A stretch of DNA of 64,000 nt from Rhizoctonia solani (taxonomy: Eukaryota > Basidiomycota > Agaricomycetes > Cantharellales > Ceratobasidiaceae), in contig NC_057383.1 in assembly GCF_016906535.1 (NCBI RefSeq), positions 620,001-684,000 of the forward strand, read 5' to 3'. The position numbers were made by a program, and so were the translations under genes. This document shows positions 21,740-31,507 of the stretch, piece after piece. Position 1 is the first letter of the stretch; each line of letters opens with the position of its first letter. Below the pieces are notes generated by a model. That model did not search any database and was not told the origin of the DNA. It saw only the letters and a list, made by a program, of their open reading frames with translations.

Positions 21740-22185
21740 TGTAAGGTTGTAGAATTTGTATGGTAACTGTAATGTTAGTAATCAAATGTAATAAACAACC
21801 TTGCGTGAATCAATACAAGTGAGACAATAGTAAACCAGAGTTTAGAGTCAAGCAAGTTGGCTATCAAAGTCAATTGAATTAAAAGTATTAAAGTACAAAG
21901 TTGTGAGTCTACATGCTAACTATTGATAGGTCTTTTTATATGTTTTCAACACGGGTATTCTGCTGTTGCATATACCTGCGTGTGGTATCATTCAGTCTTA
22001 TTCCAATTCTTGGCCTAGCACTTGTGCTAAGGCTTTATTTCATTATATCTTATCATTAACGTCTGCAGCTACTGCGGGCTTGTTTGTTACTGCAGTATGA
22101 AATATATTATGTATTTGATTTCTCTTTATAGTGTGTAAGGTTTGGGGGCCTTGGGGCCGTGTCCTGGGGTCACGTGCTCCTTACA
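21740..22185 (-). repeat. 3' LTR of the outer gypsy element
   Basis: 446 bp, TGTAAGGTTG...GCTCCTTACA; 8 transitions from the partner at 42079-42524. Confidence 0.93.
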
Positions 22186-22511
22186 TTCACCCTCCCCAAT
22201 TGGCGGTTCAATTGGCTTCTGAGTTAGCAAATTGGTCCCAGTCCCAGTCTTTGTTGTTGATGACTTCTTTGGTTTTGTTGGCATGTATGGGACAAGTATA
22301 GTTCTCCCTTTTGGGAATGTTGGGAACAGTGCCGGTAACCCCTCCATCCACCTTGTTATTACCGTGTCCACTACTTGGACCTGAAGTTTCTTCAGTGCTT
22401 TTTCTGTAAGCATTGGTCTGTTTCTCCTCTCCGTCTCCTTTTGTGTCTCTATTCTCCTTTCCTTGTTCCTTTGCTTTCTCATTCCTCCACTTTTCTCTCC
22501 ATTCTCTCCTC

Positions 22512-22789
22512 CTAGCTCCTCCCTGCGTCCTGTGCCTTTTGTACAGGCTGACGCGCGCCCCTGTCAATTTTGATTAGCATCCGTGTACTTAGTTTGACGA
22601 ATGCCATTACCAATTCTATCAATGAGGGGGTTCCTGTGGGCTTTTGGCCCCTTAGGAGCGTTGATAGGTGGGCGTGCTTGTATATATGCGCGTTGTATTG
22701 GTTGCCCTTGGTGCTGGGGACAGACTGGGTATCTCTGAGTTGTTTCATTTGCCGGCACCCCTTTCTGTTGAGCAACTTGCTTTGCTTGC
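22512..22789 (-). pseudogene. Outer element pol, segment 3 (C-terminal tail)
   Basis: Joining across gypsy-2 the frame reads LAIALGQ|AKQSKLLNRKGCRQMKQL and runs to a stop at 22512. The tail is basic and low-complexity with no recognised domain. A further overlapping frame at 22567-22208 (very charged, KEQGKENRDTKGDGEEKQT) may or may not be expressed; the polypurine tract follows. Confidence 0.6.
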
Positions 22790-23351
22790 TGTTGTACGCC
22801 AACTGTAAGGTTGGGTACTTGCTAGTGGGTGGGCGCTTACGGCCGTACTACTACTGACAAGGTGTATCTAACTATCTAACTAGGCTATACTAATGCCACG
22901 TAAGGTGGATTTCTACTAACTACTGGGAATGGAGGGGCCTTAGGCCTGGGAGGTGTGGTGAGCGCAATGAAGGGGTTAACTTCTGTACTACTGGGGGGGC
23001 CGGCTACTTAGCTGGCTGAATGTCCTCCTCAATGGTATGAGACAAGGTAAAATTGACTTGGGGTCTCCAAGCAATTTTCCTGCTGTTTATATAGACAAAT
23101 GAGAAAGTATATACATGGTCAGTGCATGAGATAAGGAAGCGTTCATGTGAAAAGAGAAGCGTGCTGCGGGCTGCGCAGAAGCGTGGATTTCTCCTAAGCG
23201 CCCTTGGCACGGCATCTCAGCGCGGCATCTTGGCATGAATAAGTGCCAAGATCACGTGATCAAAAAACATGAGATATTGAGTCCATAAAAAATACTAAAA
23301 ATGATAGAAAATTCAGGTGATTCTAATGGTATATGTTAGGAGGTTATAACA
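22790..23351 (-). repeat. gypsy-2 3' LTR (562 bp)
   Basis: TGTTGTACGCC...TTATAACA on the plus strand. The polypurine tract appears as the C-run at 23356-23362 immediately inside. Minus-strand TATATAAA is near 23095. Confidence 0.95.
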
Positions 23352-23362
23352 TTGCCCCCCCC

Positions 23363-26300
23363 TTAAAGGCTCTTGGCGGAGTCACAAGCCTTTTTCAGTT
23401 GTGACTTGTTGAAGCGTTGAATTTCCTCCTGGCTGTGTTCCAGGAGTTCTTCCGGCTCCCACGAGTTATCTTCTGGTCCATAGCCCTTCCACTTTATCAA
23501 GTAGAACCACTTTCCTTGTTGCCTCTTGGAGTCAATGATCTGTTCCACCTCGTATTCTTCTTCCCCTTTGATTGTTTCTGGAGGGGGACGTTCTGGAAAT
23601 GGTTGGCTAGGAGATTCATGGACCTTGGATAATAGCCCCACGTAGAATACATTGTGGATCTTCAGAGTTTCCGGCAGTTTTAGGCAATATGCGTGACTGG
23701 AAATCTTTTCTAAGACTTCAAAAGGGCCTAATCTCTTTGGGTCCAGTTTATTGGAATTGGTCCTTAGTTCCACATTCTTCCCATTTAGCCAGACCTTCTC
23801 GCCAATCAAATACGTAGGTATTGTTCCTTTGTCCCTGACCATTTTTTCCTTGCTCATTCTGAGAGCGGATTTGGCTTCCTTCCATTTGTTGGCCAAGGTG
23901 TCTGCTAACTGATCCGCCTCCGGCACATTGGATGGCACGTTGGAGGGATTCATCACCGGATTTTTTCCATAGACCAGCTCAAAAGGTGTCTTCCCTGTGG
24001 ACGCGTGTTTGGCATTGTTGTACGCATATTCTGCCAAAGGCAACCACGTGGACCAGTCCAAATGGTCCGCGGTCACGTAGGAACGGAGGTAGAATTTGAT
24101 GAACTGGTTCACTCGCTCCGTCTGACCATCTGACTCTGGGTGGTAGGCTGAGGAAAACAATGGCTTGATCCCTAATCTTTGATAGAGGGCCCTAAGGAAT
24201 TTTCCTGTGAACGTGGTGCCTCTATCCAAGATGGTCCTGATTGGTAGCCCATGCAACTTCCATACGTGGCTGACAAATAGATCCGCCAGGCCCTTGGCTG
24301 TCACCTTCTTTGAGGTTGGGATAAAGTGTCCAAATTTTGAAAAGGAGTCAATGACCACTAGGATTGCGTTGTGCCTGTTTGATTTGGGAAACCCCGTAAT
24401 GAAGTCATATGAGATGGTGTGGAAGGGGAATGGTGGGACTTCCAGGGGTTTCAGAGCAATAACAGGGGCGTGGGCTTGTTGGTTGGCTTGGCATACCGGG
24501 CAGCATTCAACCCATTCCTTGGCTGAGGACTTCATTCCGGGCCACCAGTAGGTTCTGCTAACTAATTCTAGTGTCCTTTGTTGCCCTGGGTGGCCTGCCA
24601 AAGGGGAGTCGTGGAATTCCCTCATTAGTCTTTCCTTGATGGGTTCTGAGTCTGGGACAACTAGTTTCCCATGGTACCATAGGAGGTCCTCTTCCCAGTC
24701 ATAATCTTGATAGGCTTTGCGGATGGTTGGGGGAGCGTTATTGGCATCTTTGGTCAGGAATTTAATGATGGGTTCAAGTGATGGATCTTCTCTGAGTTTT
24801 GAACAAATTTCTGTGATAATCTCCACTTCCTCCTCTGATGTATTGGCAAAGACCTCTGCTGGTAACATGACTTCTGGTTCCGGTGGTATATCTACGTAAT
24901 TGGACCTTCTGGACAGTGCATCCGGTTTCCCTGACTGTTTTCCTGGGCGGTAGTGGATTTTGAAGTTGAAATCACTCAGGAATATGCGCCATCTTGCATG
25001 TTGCCGGTTGAATGTCCTTGCCTGCATCCAGTACTCGAGGTTGCGGTGGTCGGTGAACACTTGTACCGGTTTATTGGTTGCCTCCAAGAAAATGCGCCAT
25101 TCCTCTAAAGCCTTGATAATTGCCAGAAGCTCTTTGTCATGGGTGTTGTAGTTGGCTTTGGCACCTGAGAAGGATTTTGACATATAGGCAATGGGGTGCA
25201 ACCGGTTATCTGATCCTCTTTGACTTAGAATAGCTCCCATGGCAACTCCCAATGCATCTGTCTCTAAATAATAAGGCAGTGCTGGGTTGGAGTGTATTAG
25301 GACCGGGGACCTGGTGACTAGGGTCTTTAATTCCTCAAACGCCTCTTCTTCCTGGTTCCCCCAAGACCATGGGGATTCCTTCCTTGTGAGATTGTGGAGG
25401 GGGCGTGCTACCAAGCTGAAATTGGGGATGAACCGGCGGAGGTAGTTGACAAACCCTAAGAAAGCCTGGACCTGTTTGACCGTTCTGGGCTGTGGCCAAG
25501 ATGTGACTGCTTCAATCTTCTTCTGGTCCATGGAGAAGCCAGCAGGGGATATGACAATGCCCAAATAGTCTACTGTGGTGACGTGAAAGTGACACTTGGA
25601 GAGTTTACAGAACAGTTGGTTCCTTAGTAGCCGTGACAGGACTTCCCTTACATGGGTTGGGTGGTCTTTGGGGTCTTCTGAGAAGATCAGTATGTCATCC
25701 AAGTAAATAACCACAGTGACATCAATGAGGTCCCTGAATAGGTCATTCATGAAATGTTGGAAAGTGGCAGGGGCGTTTGTGAGACCAAATGGCATGACTA
25801 AGTATTCAAATAGGCCATATTTGGTTCTGAAGGCTGTTTTCCATTCATTGCCTTCCTTGATCCAAACATTATTGTATCCCCAGCGTAAGTCCAATTTGGT
25901 GAATACTTTGGCGTGTCTGAGTTTAGCCATGAGGTTGTCCTGCCTAGGGAGCGGATAAACGTTCTTGTGCGTGACGTCATTTAGCTTCCTATAGTCAACT
26001 ACCAATCTTAGTGAGCCATCTGCCTTCTTTACAAACATGACGGGAGCGCCGGCAGATGAGGTGCTGGGGCAAATCTTGCCCATTGCCAATTCCTTGTTGA
26101 TGTGTTGTTTCAACGCCTTAGATTCCGCATCCGTCATGCCGTATATGGGGCCAGGGGTCAGTTTGGTGTCCGGGACAAGGTCTATAGAGATGTCATACTC
26201 CCTATGTGGAGGGAGGACCTTAAATTCTTCTTTGCCAAAGACTTTAGCAAACTCATGGTACTGAGGGGGGAGGTCTGCTAAAGGGTCTGAGTCCGCTTCT

Positions 26301-26767
26301 TCTTCAGAGGCAATTTGAACTTGTTCAGGGAAGGTGACTAGTCCCTGTTGCCAATCAATCAAAGGAGCTTCTGCTGTTAACCATGTCATGCCTAGAATAG
26401 CCGGTGTGTTGCCTATGGGGCAAACAAGGAAAGGAATAGTGTGGGGGTGGCCATTGGCCAAGACCGCAAGTTGAACCTGGTGCCATATGCAACCAGTCTG
26501 TGAAATTGTACCATCTAACATTCTCACAACTCGTGGGTTTTTGAGTTGGGTTTTTGGTATTTTATATTTTTCCACAATCAAGGGGGAAATGAAATTTGAT
26601 GTGGCTCCGGAGTCAATGAGGGTTTTGAGGGGTTCTGCCGGGAATTTTTGGACATATAGATCAATGAATAATAGAGGTTTTTTATTTGAGTCTAGAGCAA
26701 GAGATACAAATTCTACACTATCTAGATTGTCCATTTTTTTGGTTGGGGGCTTGGCAGCAGTCCTCAA
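23363..26767 (-). CDS. gypsy-2 Pol (protease, RT, RNase H, integrase, chromodomain)
   Basis: An uninterrupted frame of about 1130 codons. In order: protease (LIDSGATSNFISP), RT (VVIYLDDILIFS), RNase H (YYLETDALGVAMGAIL), the HHCC zinc region (HDSPLAGHPGQQ ... CCPVC), integrase core (ILVVIDSFSKF; LDRGTTFTGKF; DGQTERVNQF) and a chromodomain near the C-terminus (YEVEQIIDSKRQQ ... KGYGPEDNSWEPEELL), as in Tf2-like chromoviruses. The open frame begins with TTG at 26767; the first ATG is at 26734, 35 nt past the gag stop and in the -1 frame relative to gag. All catalytic motifs are present. Confidence 0.92.
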   Translation of the reverse strand: MRTAAKPPTKKMDNLDSVEFVSLALDSNKKPLLFIDLYVQKFPAEPLKTLIDSGATSNFISPLIVEKYKIPKTQLKNPRVVRMLDGTISQTGCIWHQVQLAVLANGHPHTIPFLVCPIGNTPAILGMTWLTAEAPLIDWQQGLVTFPEQVQIASEEEADSDPLADLPPQYHEFAKVFGKEEFKVLPPHREYDISIDLVPDTKLTPGPIYGMTDAESKALKQHINKELAMGKICPSTSSAGAPVMFVKKADGSLRLVVDYRKLNDVTHKNVYPLPRQDNLMAKLRHAKVFTKLDLRWGYNNVWIKEGNEWKTAFRTKYGLFEYLVMPFGLTNAPATFQHFMNDLFRDLIDVTVVIYLDDILIFSEDPKDHPTHVREVLSRLLRNQLFCKLSKCHFHVTTVDYLGIVISPAGFSMDQKKIEAVTSWPQPRTVKQVQAFLGFVNYLRRFIPNFSLVARPLHNLTRKESPWSWGNQEEEAFEELKTLVTRSPVLIHSNPALPYYLETDALGVAMGAILSQRGSDNRLHPIAYMSKSFSGAKANYNTHDKELLAIIKALEEWRIFLEATNKPVQVFTDHRNLEYWMQARTFNRQHARWRIFLSDFNFKIHYRPGKQSGKPDALSRRSNYVDIPPEPEVMLPAEVFANTSEEEVEIITEICSKLREDPSLEPIIKFLTKDANNAPPTIRKAYQDYDWEEDLLWYHGKLVVPDSEPIKERLMREFHDSPLAGHPGQQRTLELVSRTYWWPGMKSSAKEWVECCPVCQANQQAHAPVIALKPLEVPPFPFHTISYDFITGFPKSNRHNAILVVIDSFSKFGHFIPTSKKVTAKGLADLFVSHVWKLHGLPIRTILDRGTTFTGKFLRALYQRLGIKPLFSSAYHPESDGQTERVNQFIKFYLRSYVTADHLDWSTWLPLAEYAYNNAKHASTGKTPFELVYGKNPVMNPSNVPSNVPEADQLADTLANKWKEAKSALRMSKEKMVRDKGTIPTYLIGEKVWLNGKNVELRTNSNKLDPKRLGPFEVLEKISSHAYCLKLPETLKIHNVFYVGLLSKVHESPSQPFPERPPPETIKGEEEYEVEQIIDSKRQQGKWFYLIKWKGYGPEDNSWEPEELLEHSQEEIQRFNKSQLKKACDSAKSL

Positions 26768-26769
26768 CT

Positions 26770-27966
26770 TTATTCTTTTCCTGATTCCTCCTCAGCTACC
26801 TTGGCAACTTCCTTGATAGTTGCCTTCCAACCATTAGGGCACTGTTTGATGCCATGCCCCTTTTGACCGCACTTGACACAAAGGCCAGACGCGCGGCAAC
26901 GGTCCCTTTCCTCCGGGGTAACGTAATTGGGGTCCTCTGATAGTCGGACCCGTTGAGTGGTGGTAGTGGAGGTGGTGGTTGCAGTGACCAGGGACTTGGC
27001 GGGCGCCTTCTTTGGGCGGTTCTCCTCATTTTTGCGGCAAATGTTGTCAATTTTTATGGAAGCCGCAAAATTTGCTTCAAGTTTGTCAGGAACGCTATCT
27101 TTGGTTGATAGCAATTCCTTCACTTTCCAGTGGAGGCCTTGCATGAACTGCGCGATGTAGGCTTCCTCATTCCAGTCTAATTCCGCCATGAGATTGCGGA
27201 ACTCTGTGACGTACTCAGAGGTTGTGGTGGTTTGGGAGAGTGCCGCAATTTTCCTGGCAGCAGCCCTCTTGGCATCTGGATCAGCAAACGCCTCCTTGAA
27301 TTTGCCCGTTAGGGCCTGGATGGTGGTAGGGGGGTTTCCTTTGCCCTTGATGATTGCCCCAATAATGGGGAGCGCCCAGTCTGCGGCCTTATTGGTCATG
27401 TGGTAAAGGATCCACACAACCATCTGCTCCTCCTCATCAAATTGGTCCCGGTGGAGGGCTACCCAGAGCATCATTCTATCCAGCCATTGGGTGGCTTTGC
27501 AGCCCCTGGTGTCTCCCTTGTATGGGTCAGGGAGGTCCATCTTGGGTCTCTTTACGCTGGACCCAGCATCAAAGGGGGTAAGTGACCCAAGGTGCCTTCT
27601 AGGCGTTCCTTGAGGCTCCTTTTTGGGGTGCCTTGGTTCTTTGTCTTCCTTGGAATCAAATCCCGTTCCTCTTGATGGCCTGAATGGGGCCTTGAGCCCA
27701 GGTCTAACCGTGCCTGGAGTGTGGGCTTCTCCTCCTGTGTGGGTAGGGGGAGTGACAGGCCCAGTCAATGGGCCAGGCTTGGTTTGGGGGGCTCCTTGAT
27801 CCTTATCCCCAAGGAGGTCCGCTGTTTCCTTGCATATGGCCCTAAGCTCAGTGATTTGTTGGCTTTGGGCGCGGATTTGGTCCTGCAGGGACCCGACTGT
27901 GGCTGTGAGGGCTGTGATAGCCTTGAGGAGAGCGGTAGGGGACGGCTCTGGTTCCATCCTGGGCAA
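26770..27966 (-). CDS. gypsy-2 Gag
   Basis: 398 residues. An N-terminal coiled-coil-like segment (ALTATVGSLQDQIRAQSQQ) is followed by a proline-rich linker, a capsid-like core (LPDPYKGDTRGCKATQWLDRM; YVTEFRNLMAELDWN) and one CCHC zinc knuckle (CVKCGQKGHGIKQC). It would form the particle and bind the element RNA. The frame is intact. The stop TAA lies one frame away from pol. Confidence 0.92.
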   Translation of the reverse strand: MPRMEPEPSPTALLKAITALTATVGSLQDQIRAQSQQITELRAICKETADLLGDKDQGAPQTKPGPLTGPVTPPTHTGGEAHTPGTVRPGLKAPFRPSRGTGFDSKEDKEPRHPKKEPQGTPRRHLGSLTPFDAGSSVKRPKMDLPDPYKGDTRGCKATQWLDRMMLWVALHRDQFDEEEQMVVWILYHMTNKAADWALPIIGAIIKGKGNPPTTIQALTGKFKEAFADPDAKRAAARKIAALSQTTTTSEYVTEFRNLMAELDWNEEAYIAQFMQGLHWKVKELLSTKDSVPDKLEANFAASIKIDNICRKNEENRPKKAPAKSLVTATTTSTTTTQRVRLSEDPNYVTPEERDRCRASGLCVKCGQKGHGIKQCPNGWKATIKEVAKVAEEESGKE

Positions 27967-28461
27967 GTCTTGCGGAGCGGGAGATGTGCTGCAAGAGGCC
28001 GGTTGGGAGTGGGGTGGAATGGAACGTCGAGAGGAGCAAGAGGAAGGCCGGGAGTAAGGGTGTGGGACTCCAGAGCAAGTGGAGGGAATAATGAAACGGC
28101 GTGGGGGAATGGGTGCCTGATACAGGACTTATGAGCGGTTTTTGCGCAAGATGTTGTTTGCTAACTCCTTGCGTCAAGCGCCTAGCGTTGAACAATCCCT
28201 ACAGCAAATCAGCAGATCTGGCAATTGTGATATGTGCGGGTTTTTTGCAAGCGGGTGTTTCAGCTGTCTAGGAGCACTACTTGCAGAGTTCCGGCAAAAC
28301 TTGTGGTATGCGGGCAATCAGAGCCTGTCAGCCTTATAGCAATTTGGTACCACGTGGGACCGACGCTAGTTTGATTATTAATAGCAAAAGGCGAGTCTGT
28401 TCACGTGATTTCCCTTGTGCTAGTACTGGAGGTCCTCTTGTTGTCAATCAAAGCCTACAGA
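27967..28461 (-). other. gypsy-2 5' leader
   Basis: About 495 bp between PBS and gag, without a coding frame, closely matching the gypsy-3 leader. Confidence 0.6.
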
Positions 28462-28474
28462 AAGTTGATTTTAC
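28462..28474 (-). promoter_or_regulatory. gypsy-2 self-primer binding site
   Basis: Minus-strand GTAAAATCAACTT lies 2 nt inside the 5' LTR. It pairs at 11 of 13 positions with AAGTCAATTTTAC at 28746-28734, which starts 26 nt after TATATAAA. The two mismatches sit at one central CpG that has decayed differently on the two sides. Confidence 0.7.
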
Positions 28475-28476
28475 AA

Positions 28477-29038
28477 TGTTGTACACCAACTGTAAGGTTG
28501 GGTACTTGCTAGTGGGTGGGCGCTTACGGCCGTACTACTACTGACAAGGTGTATCTAACTATCTAACTAGGCTATACTAATGCCACGTAAGGTGGATTTC
28601 TACTAACTACTGGGAATGGAGGGGCCTTAGGCCTGGGAGGTGTGGTGAGCGCAATGAAGGGGTTAACTTCTGTACTACTGGGGGGGCCGGCTACTTAGCT
28701 GGCTGAATGTCCTCCTCAATGGTATGAGACAAGGTAAAATTGACTTGGGGTCTCCAAGCAATTTTCCTGCTGTTTATATAGACAAATGAGAAAGTATATA
28801 CATGGTCAGTGCGTGAGATAAGGAAGCGTTCATGTGAAAAGAGAAGCGTGCTGCGGGCTGCGCAGAAGCGTGGATTTCTCCTAAGCGCCCTTGGCACGGC
28901 ATCTCAGCGCGGCATCTTGGCATGAATAAGTGCCAAGATCACGTGATCAAAAAACATGAGATATTGAGTCCATAAAAAATACTAAAAATGATAGAAAATT
29001 CAGGTGATTCTAATGGTATATGTTAGGAGGTTATAACA
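28477..29038 (-). repeat. gypsy-2 5' LTR (562 bp)
   Basis: It differs from the other LTR by TACACC for TACGCC and by GTGCGTG for GTGCATG. Confidence 0.95.
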
Positions 29039-29043
29039 CTTGC

Positions 29044-30930
29044 CCTAACGCTATTGCTAGCTTGTTCATTGATGTTGTAAGCATCTTGACTGCAGGGTTT
29101 GAGGGTGTAATTGTGTTACTCCCCTGTTCCCAAATTGTGTGTAGCATTGATCTAAACTCCTGGTACTTTGGCGGTTTGCTGCCTGCAGTATCCAGGGATC
29201 CATGGCTGACACAAAATAGGTTGGCGCAATATACGCCGCAATCAACAAGCTCGCCGGCAGTGAACAAATAAACGCTTTGTTGTTTGACGGAGGTATTGGT
29301 ATGAGACATATTGCAACAGTGTATGATATTGTCTAGTATGTTATTGAATGCAATGCTGTTGACTTGTACCTTGCTTTCAGTTGTTTTTATATCATTCTCC
29401 TTGAGCTCATTTCCAAACTCCTGTTCCTCTATTCTGTATTCAGCTGTCCATGGTAAGTTTAGGACGCTATCGACCCCTTGCAGTTCAAGGTATTTGTCTA
29501 ACGCAACTAAATGCTTGATGTTGCAATAATCTTCCCAAGTTCTGCTTTGGTTTGCCCACAGCACTTCATATTGGGTTTCTTTTCCTTTTCCTGCGTGCTG
29601 CAGTATTGCTCGTACTGCCCATTCTTTAGGTGCATCCGTTAAGGATACTGTTGGGTTTCCCGCCCTTGCAGGGAACCTGTTATCATCATTTGGTACATGA
29701 ATGCGCAGCAGCAACGCGTGGAACACGGGGTGTATGCCCCTATCTTTTAGATCATTTGGTAGTTCTAACTTGTATGTTGTTCCTTTTACTATTTCTTTTG
29801 TCACTCTTACTGGTCCAATGTATTTCCTTGCCAGCTTTTGTGATATCTTTTTTGGGAGCCTTAGATTCTTTGTTGATAGATATACTAAGTCTCCTTGAGT
29901 TATATCCGCCGGGCGTCAATGTTTGTTCACCTGGGCTATCATTCGTGTACGTGTGTCTATTATGGCGTTGTGTGCAGCTGCTAATGCTTCTCTTTGCCGG
30001 ACTAAGAACTTCTGTACTCCTGGGTACAAGCTATCTGTGTCCCAACGTGAACCAGTGGGGTATTGGCCGTAGTTCAGGAAGAACGGGCTGTATCCCGTGG
30101 CTTCAGACCTTGCCAAGTTCATTGCGTACTTGACGCTTGGTATGTGTTTTACCCATTCATTTTGTTTTCCTTCTATTGCCTGCCTGATGATCTGGAACAA
30201 AGTTTTATGGCTTTGTTCAGTTAGGCCGTTGGTCTCCAGATGGTATCCGGAGCTCATTCTTAGTTTGGTTCTTGTGAGACAACATAATTCCCTCCAGAAT
30301 TGGGAGTCAAATAGTTTGTCCCGATCTGATACTATGGCTTGTGGTGTCCCGTGTAATTTATAAATATTGTCAAATATTACTTCTGCCATGTTGCAGGCCT
30401 TATACGTTTGTTTTGTTGGTACTAATTGTGCCATGGACGTTGCTTGGTCTATGATTACGCATAGCATGTCCCATTTCCCGTTTAGGTTCTCTGACTTGGG
30501 CAACGGTCCAACAAAGTCTATTTGTACGCATTCCCACGGCTCTCTTGCTGGGTCTAACGGGGTCAGTAATCCCATTTTTGTCTGCGTCTGGTGCTTTGTT
30601 GTTGCGCATATATGACATGACGCGCAGTAGTCCTGTACATCTATTACCATATTTTTCCACCATGCTTTCCCTCTTAACGCGTAATTTGTTCTTTTGGCTC
30701 CACCATGCCCTATTTGTACGTGCGCGTCTTTGATTACTTGTTTGCGTAGTTTCTTTCCCTCTATCTCTATATTGGGTATGCACAGGGCTTTCCCTTTGTT
30801 TTCTTTTATGTATATAAGATCATTAATCAATTCAAATTTCTTGAAGTGCGTTGGGTTGTCTATAATGAGCTTATAGAATTTATCTTCTTGATACCGCCCT
30901 CTCAACTCTTCAAGTGTGTTCAGTGTGGGG
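29044..30930 (-). pseudogene. Outer element pol, segment 2 (integrase and chromo-like region)
   Basis: It continues NVFYD of segment 1 as PTLNTLEELRGRYQEDKF across the gypsy-3 insertion. It contains HHCC (HVQIGHGG ... CASCHIC), the integrase core (CVQIDFVGPLP; AIVSDRDKLFDSQFW; ETNGLTEQSHK) and the IHPVFHALLLRIHVPN segment. A chromo-like region follows (WAVRAILQHAGKG ... YEVLWANQSRTWED). A TGA near 29920 lies where relatives read through as KHRRPADI, fitting CGA to TGA. The C-terminal extension is cut at 29039 by gypsy-2. Confidence 0.88.
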
Positions 30931-30935
30931 TCATA

Positions 30936-31496
30936 TGTCGTACACCACTGTAAGGTGGGTACACGCTAATGGGAGCGGGCGCTTGAGGCCGTACTACTAC
31001 ACTGGCTTACGTAAGGCGACTATCTAAGGCTATACTACTAGCGCTTAAGGCGCTCTACTTCTAACTACTGGTAGCGATGGGGCCTGAGGCCTGGGAGGTG
31101 TGATGAGTAAGGGAGTTGGTGAGCGTCTAAGAACTATCTGGGGGCCGGCTACTTAGCTGGCTGATAACCTTCTCTAGTGAATAAGAGACAAGGTAAAAAC
31201 GACTTGGTGGTTCCAAGCGTTTTTCCTGCTGTATATATAGACAAATGCACACTATTTACATGGTCTGTGCGCGTGAGAGAAAGAAGTAAGAAGACAAATG
31301 GGAAGCGTGCTGCGGGCTGCGCAGAAGCGTGGATTCCTCCTAAGCGCCCTTGGCACGGCATTTCGGCGCGGCATCTCGGCATAATAAGCGCCGAGATCAC
31401 GTGATCGAAAAACATAAGATATCAAGTCCGTAAAAAATACTAAAAATAAGAGAAAATTCAGGCGATTCTAATGGTATATGTTTGGAGGTTGTAACA
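30936..31496 (-). repeat. gypsy-3 3' LTR (561 bp)
   Basis: TGTCGTACACC...TTGTAACA on plus. The polypurine tract is the C-run at 31500-31506. The U3 hairpin is at 31373-31397, the palindrome GATCACGTGATC at 31395-31406, and TATATATA at 31232-31239. Confidence 0.95.
31373..31406. promoter_or_regulatory. U3 inverted repeat and CACGTG palindrome (gypsy-3)
   Basis: ATCTCGGC / GCCGAGAT form an 8-bp inverted repeat with a 9-nt loop, overlapping the 12-bp palindrome GATCACGTGATC at 31395-31406. The other gypsy-3 LTR has the same, and gypsy-2 has the module at 23227-23261 with a compensated base pair. It lies upstream of the TATA box in element orientation, so a transcription-factor site is plausible. 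Confidence 0.6.
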
Positions 31497-31507
31497 TTGC
31501 CCCCCCC

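Larger units (their letters stand above)
22790..29038 (-). mobile_element. gypsy-2: full-length Tf1/Tf2-type chromovirus (6249 bp)
   Basis: 562-bp LTRs at both ends differ at 2 positions, both CpG transitions. The element is flanked by CTTGC at 22785-22789 and 29039-29043. Minus-strand order: 5' LTR, PBS, leader of about 500 bp, gag, pol, polypurine tract, 3' LTR. It interrupts the outer element's C-terminal coding region. Confidence 0.95.
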
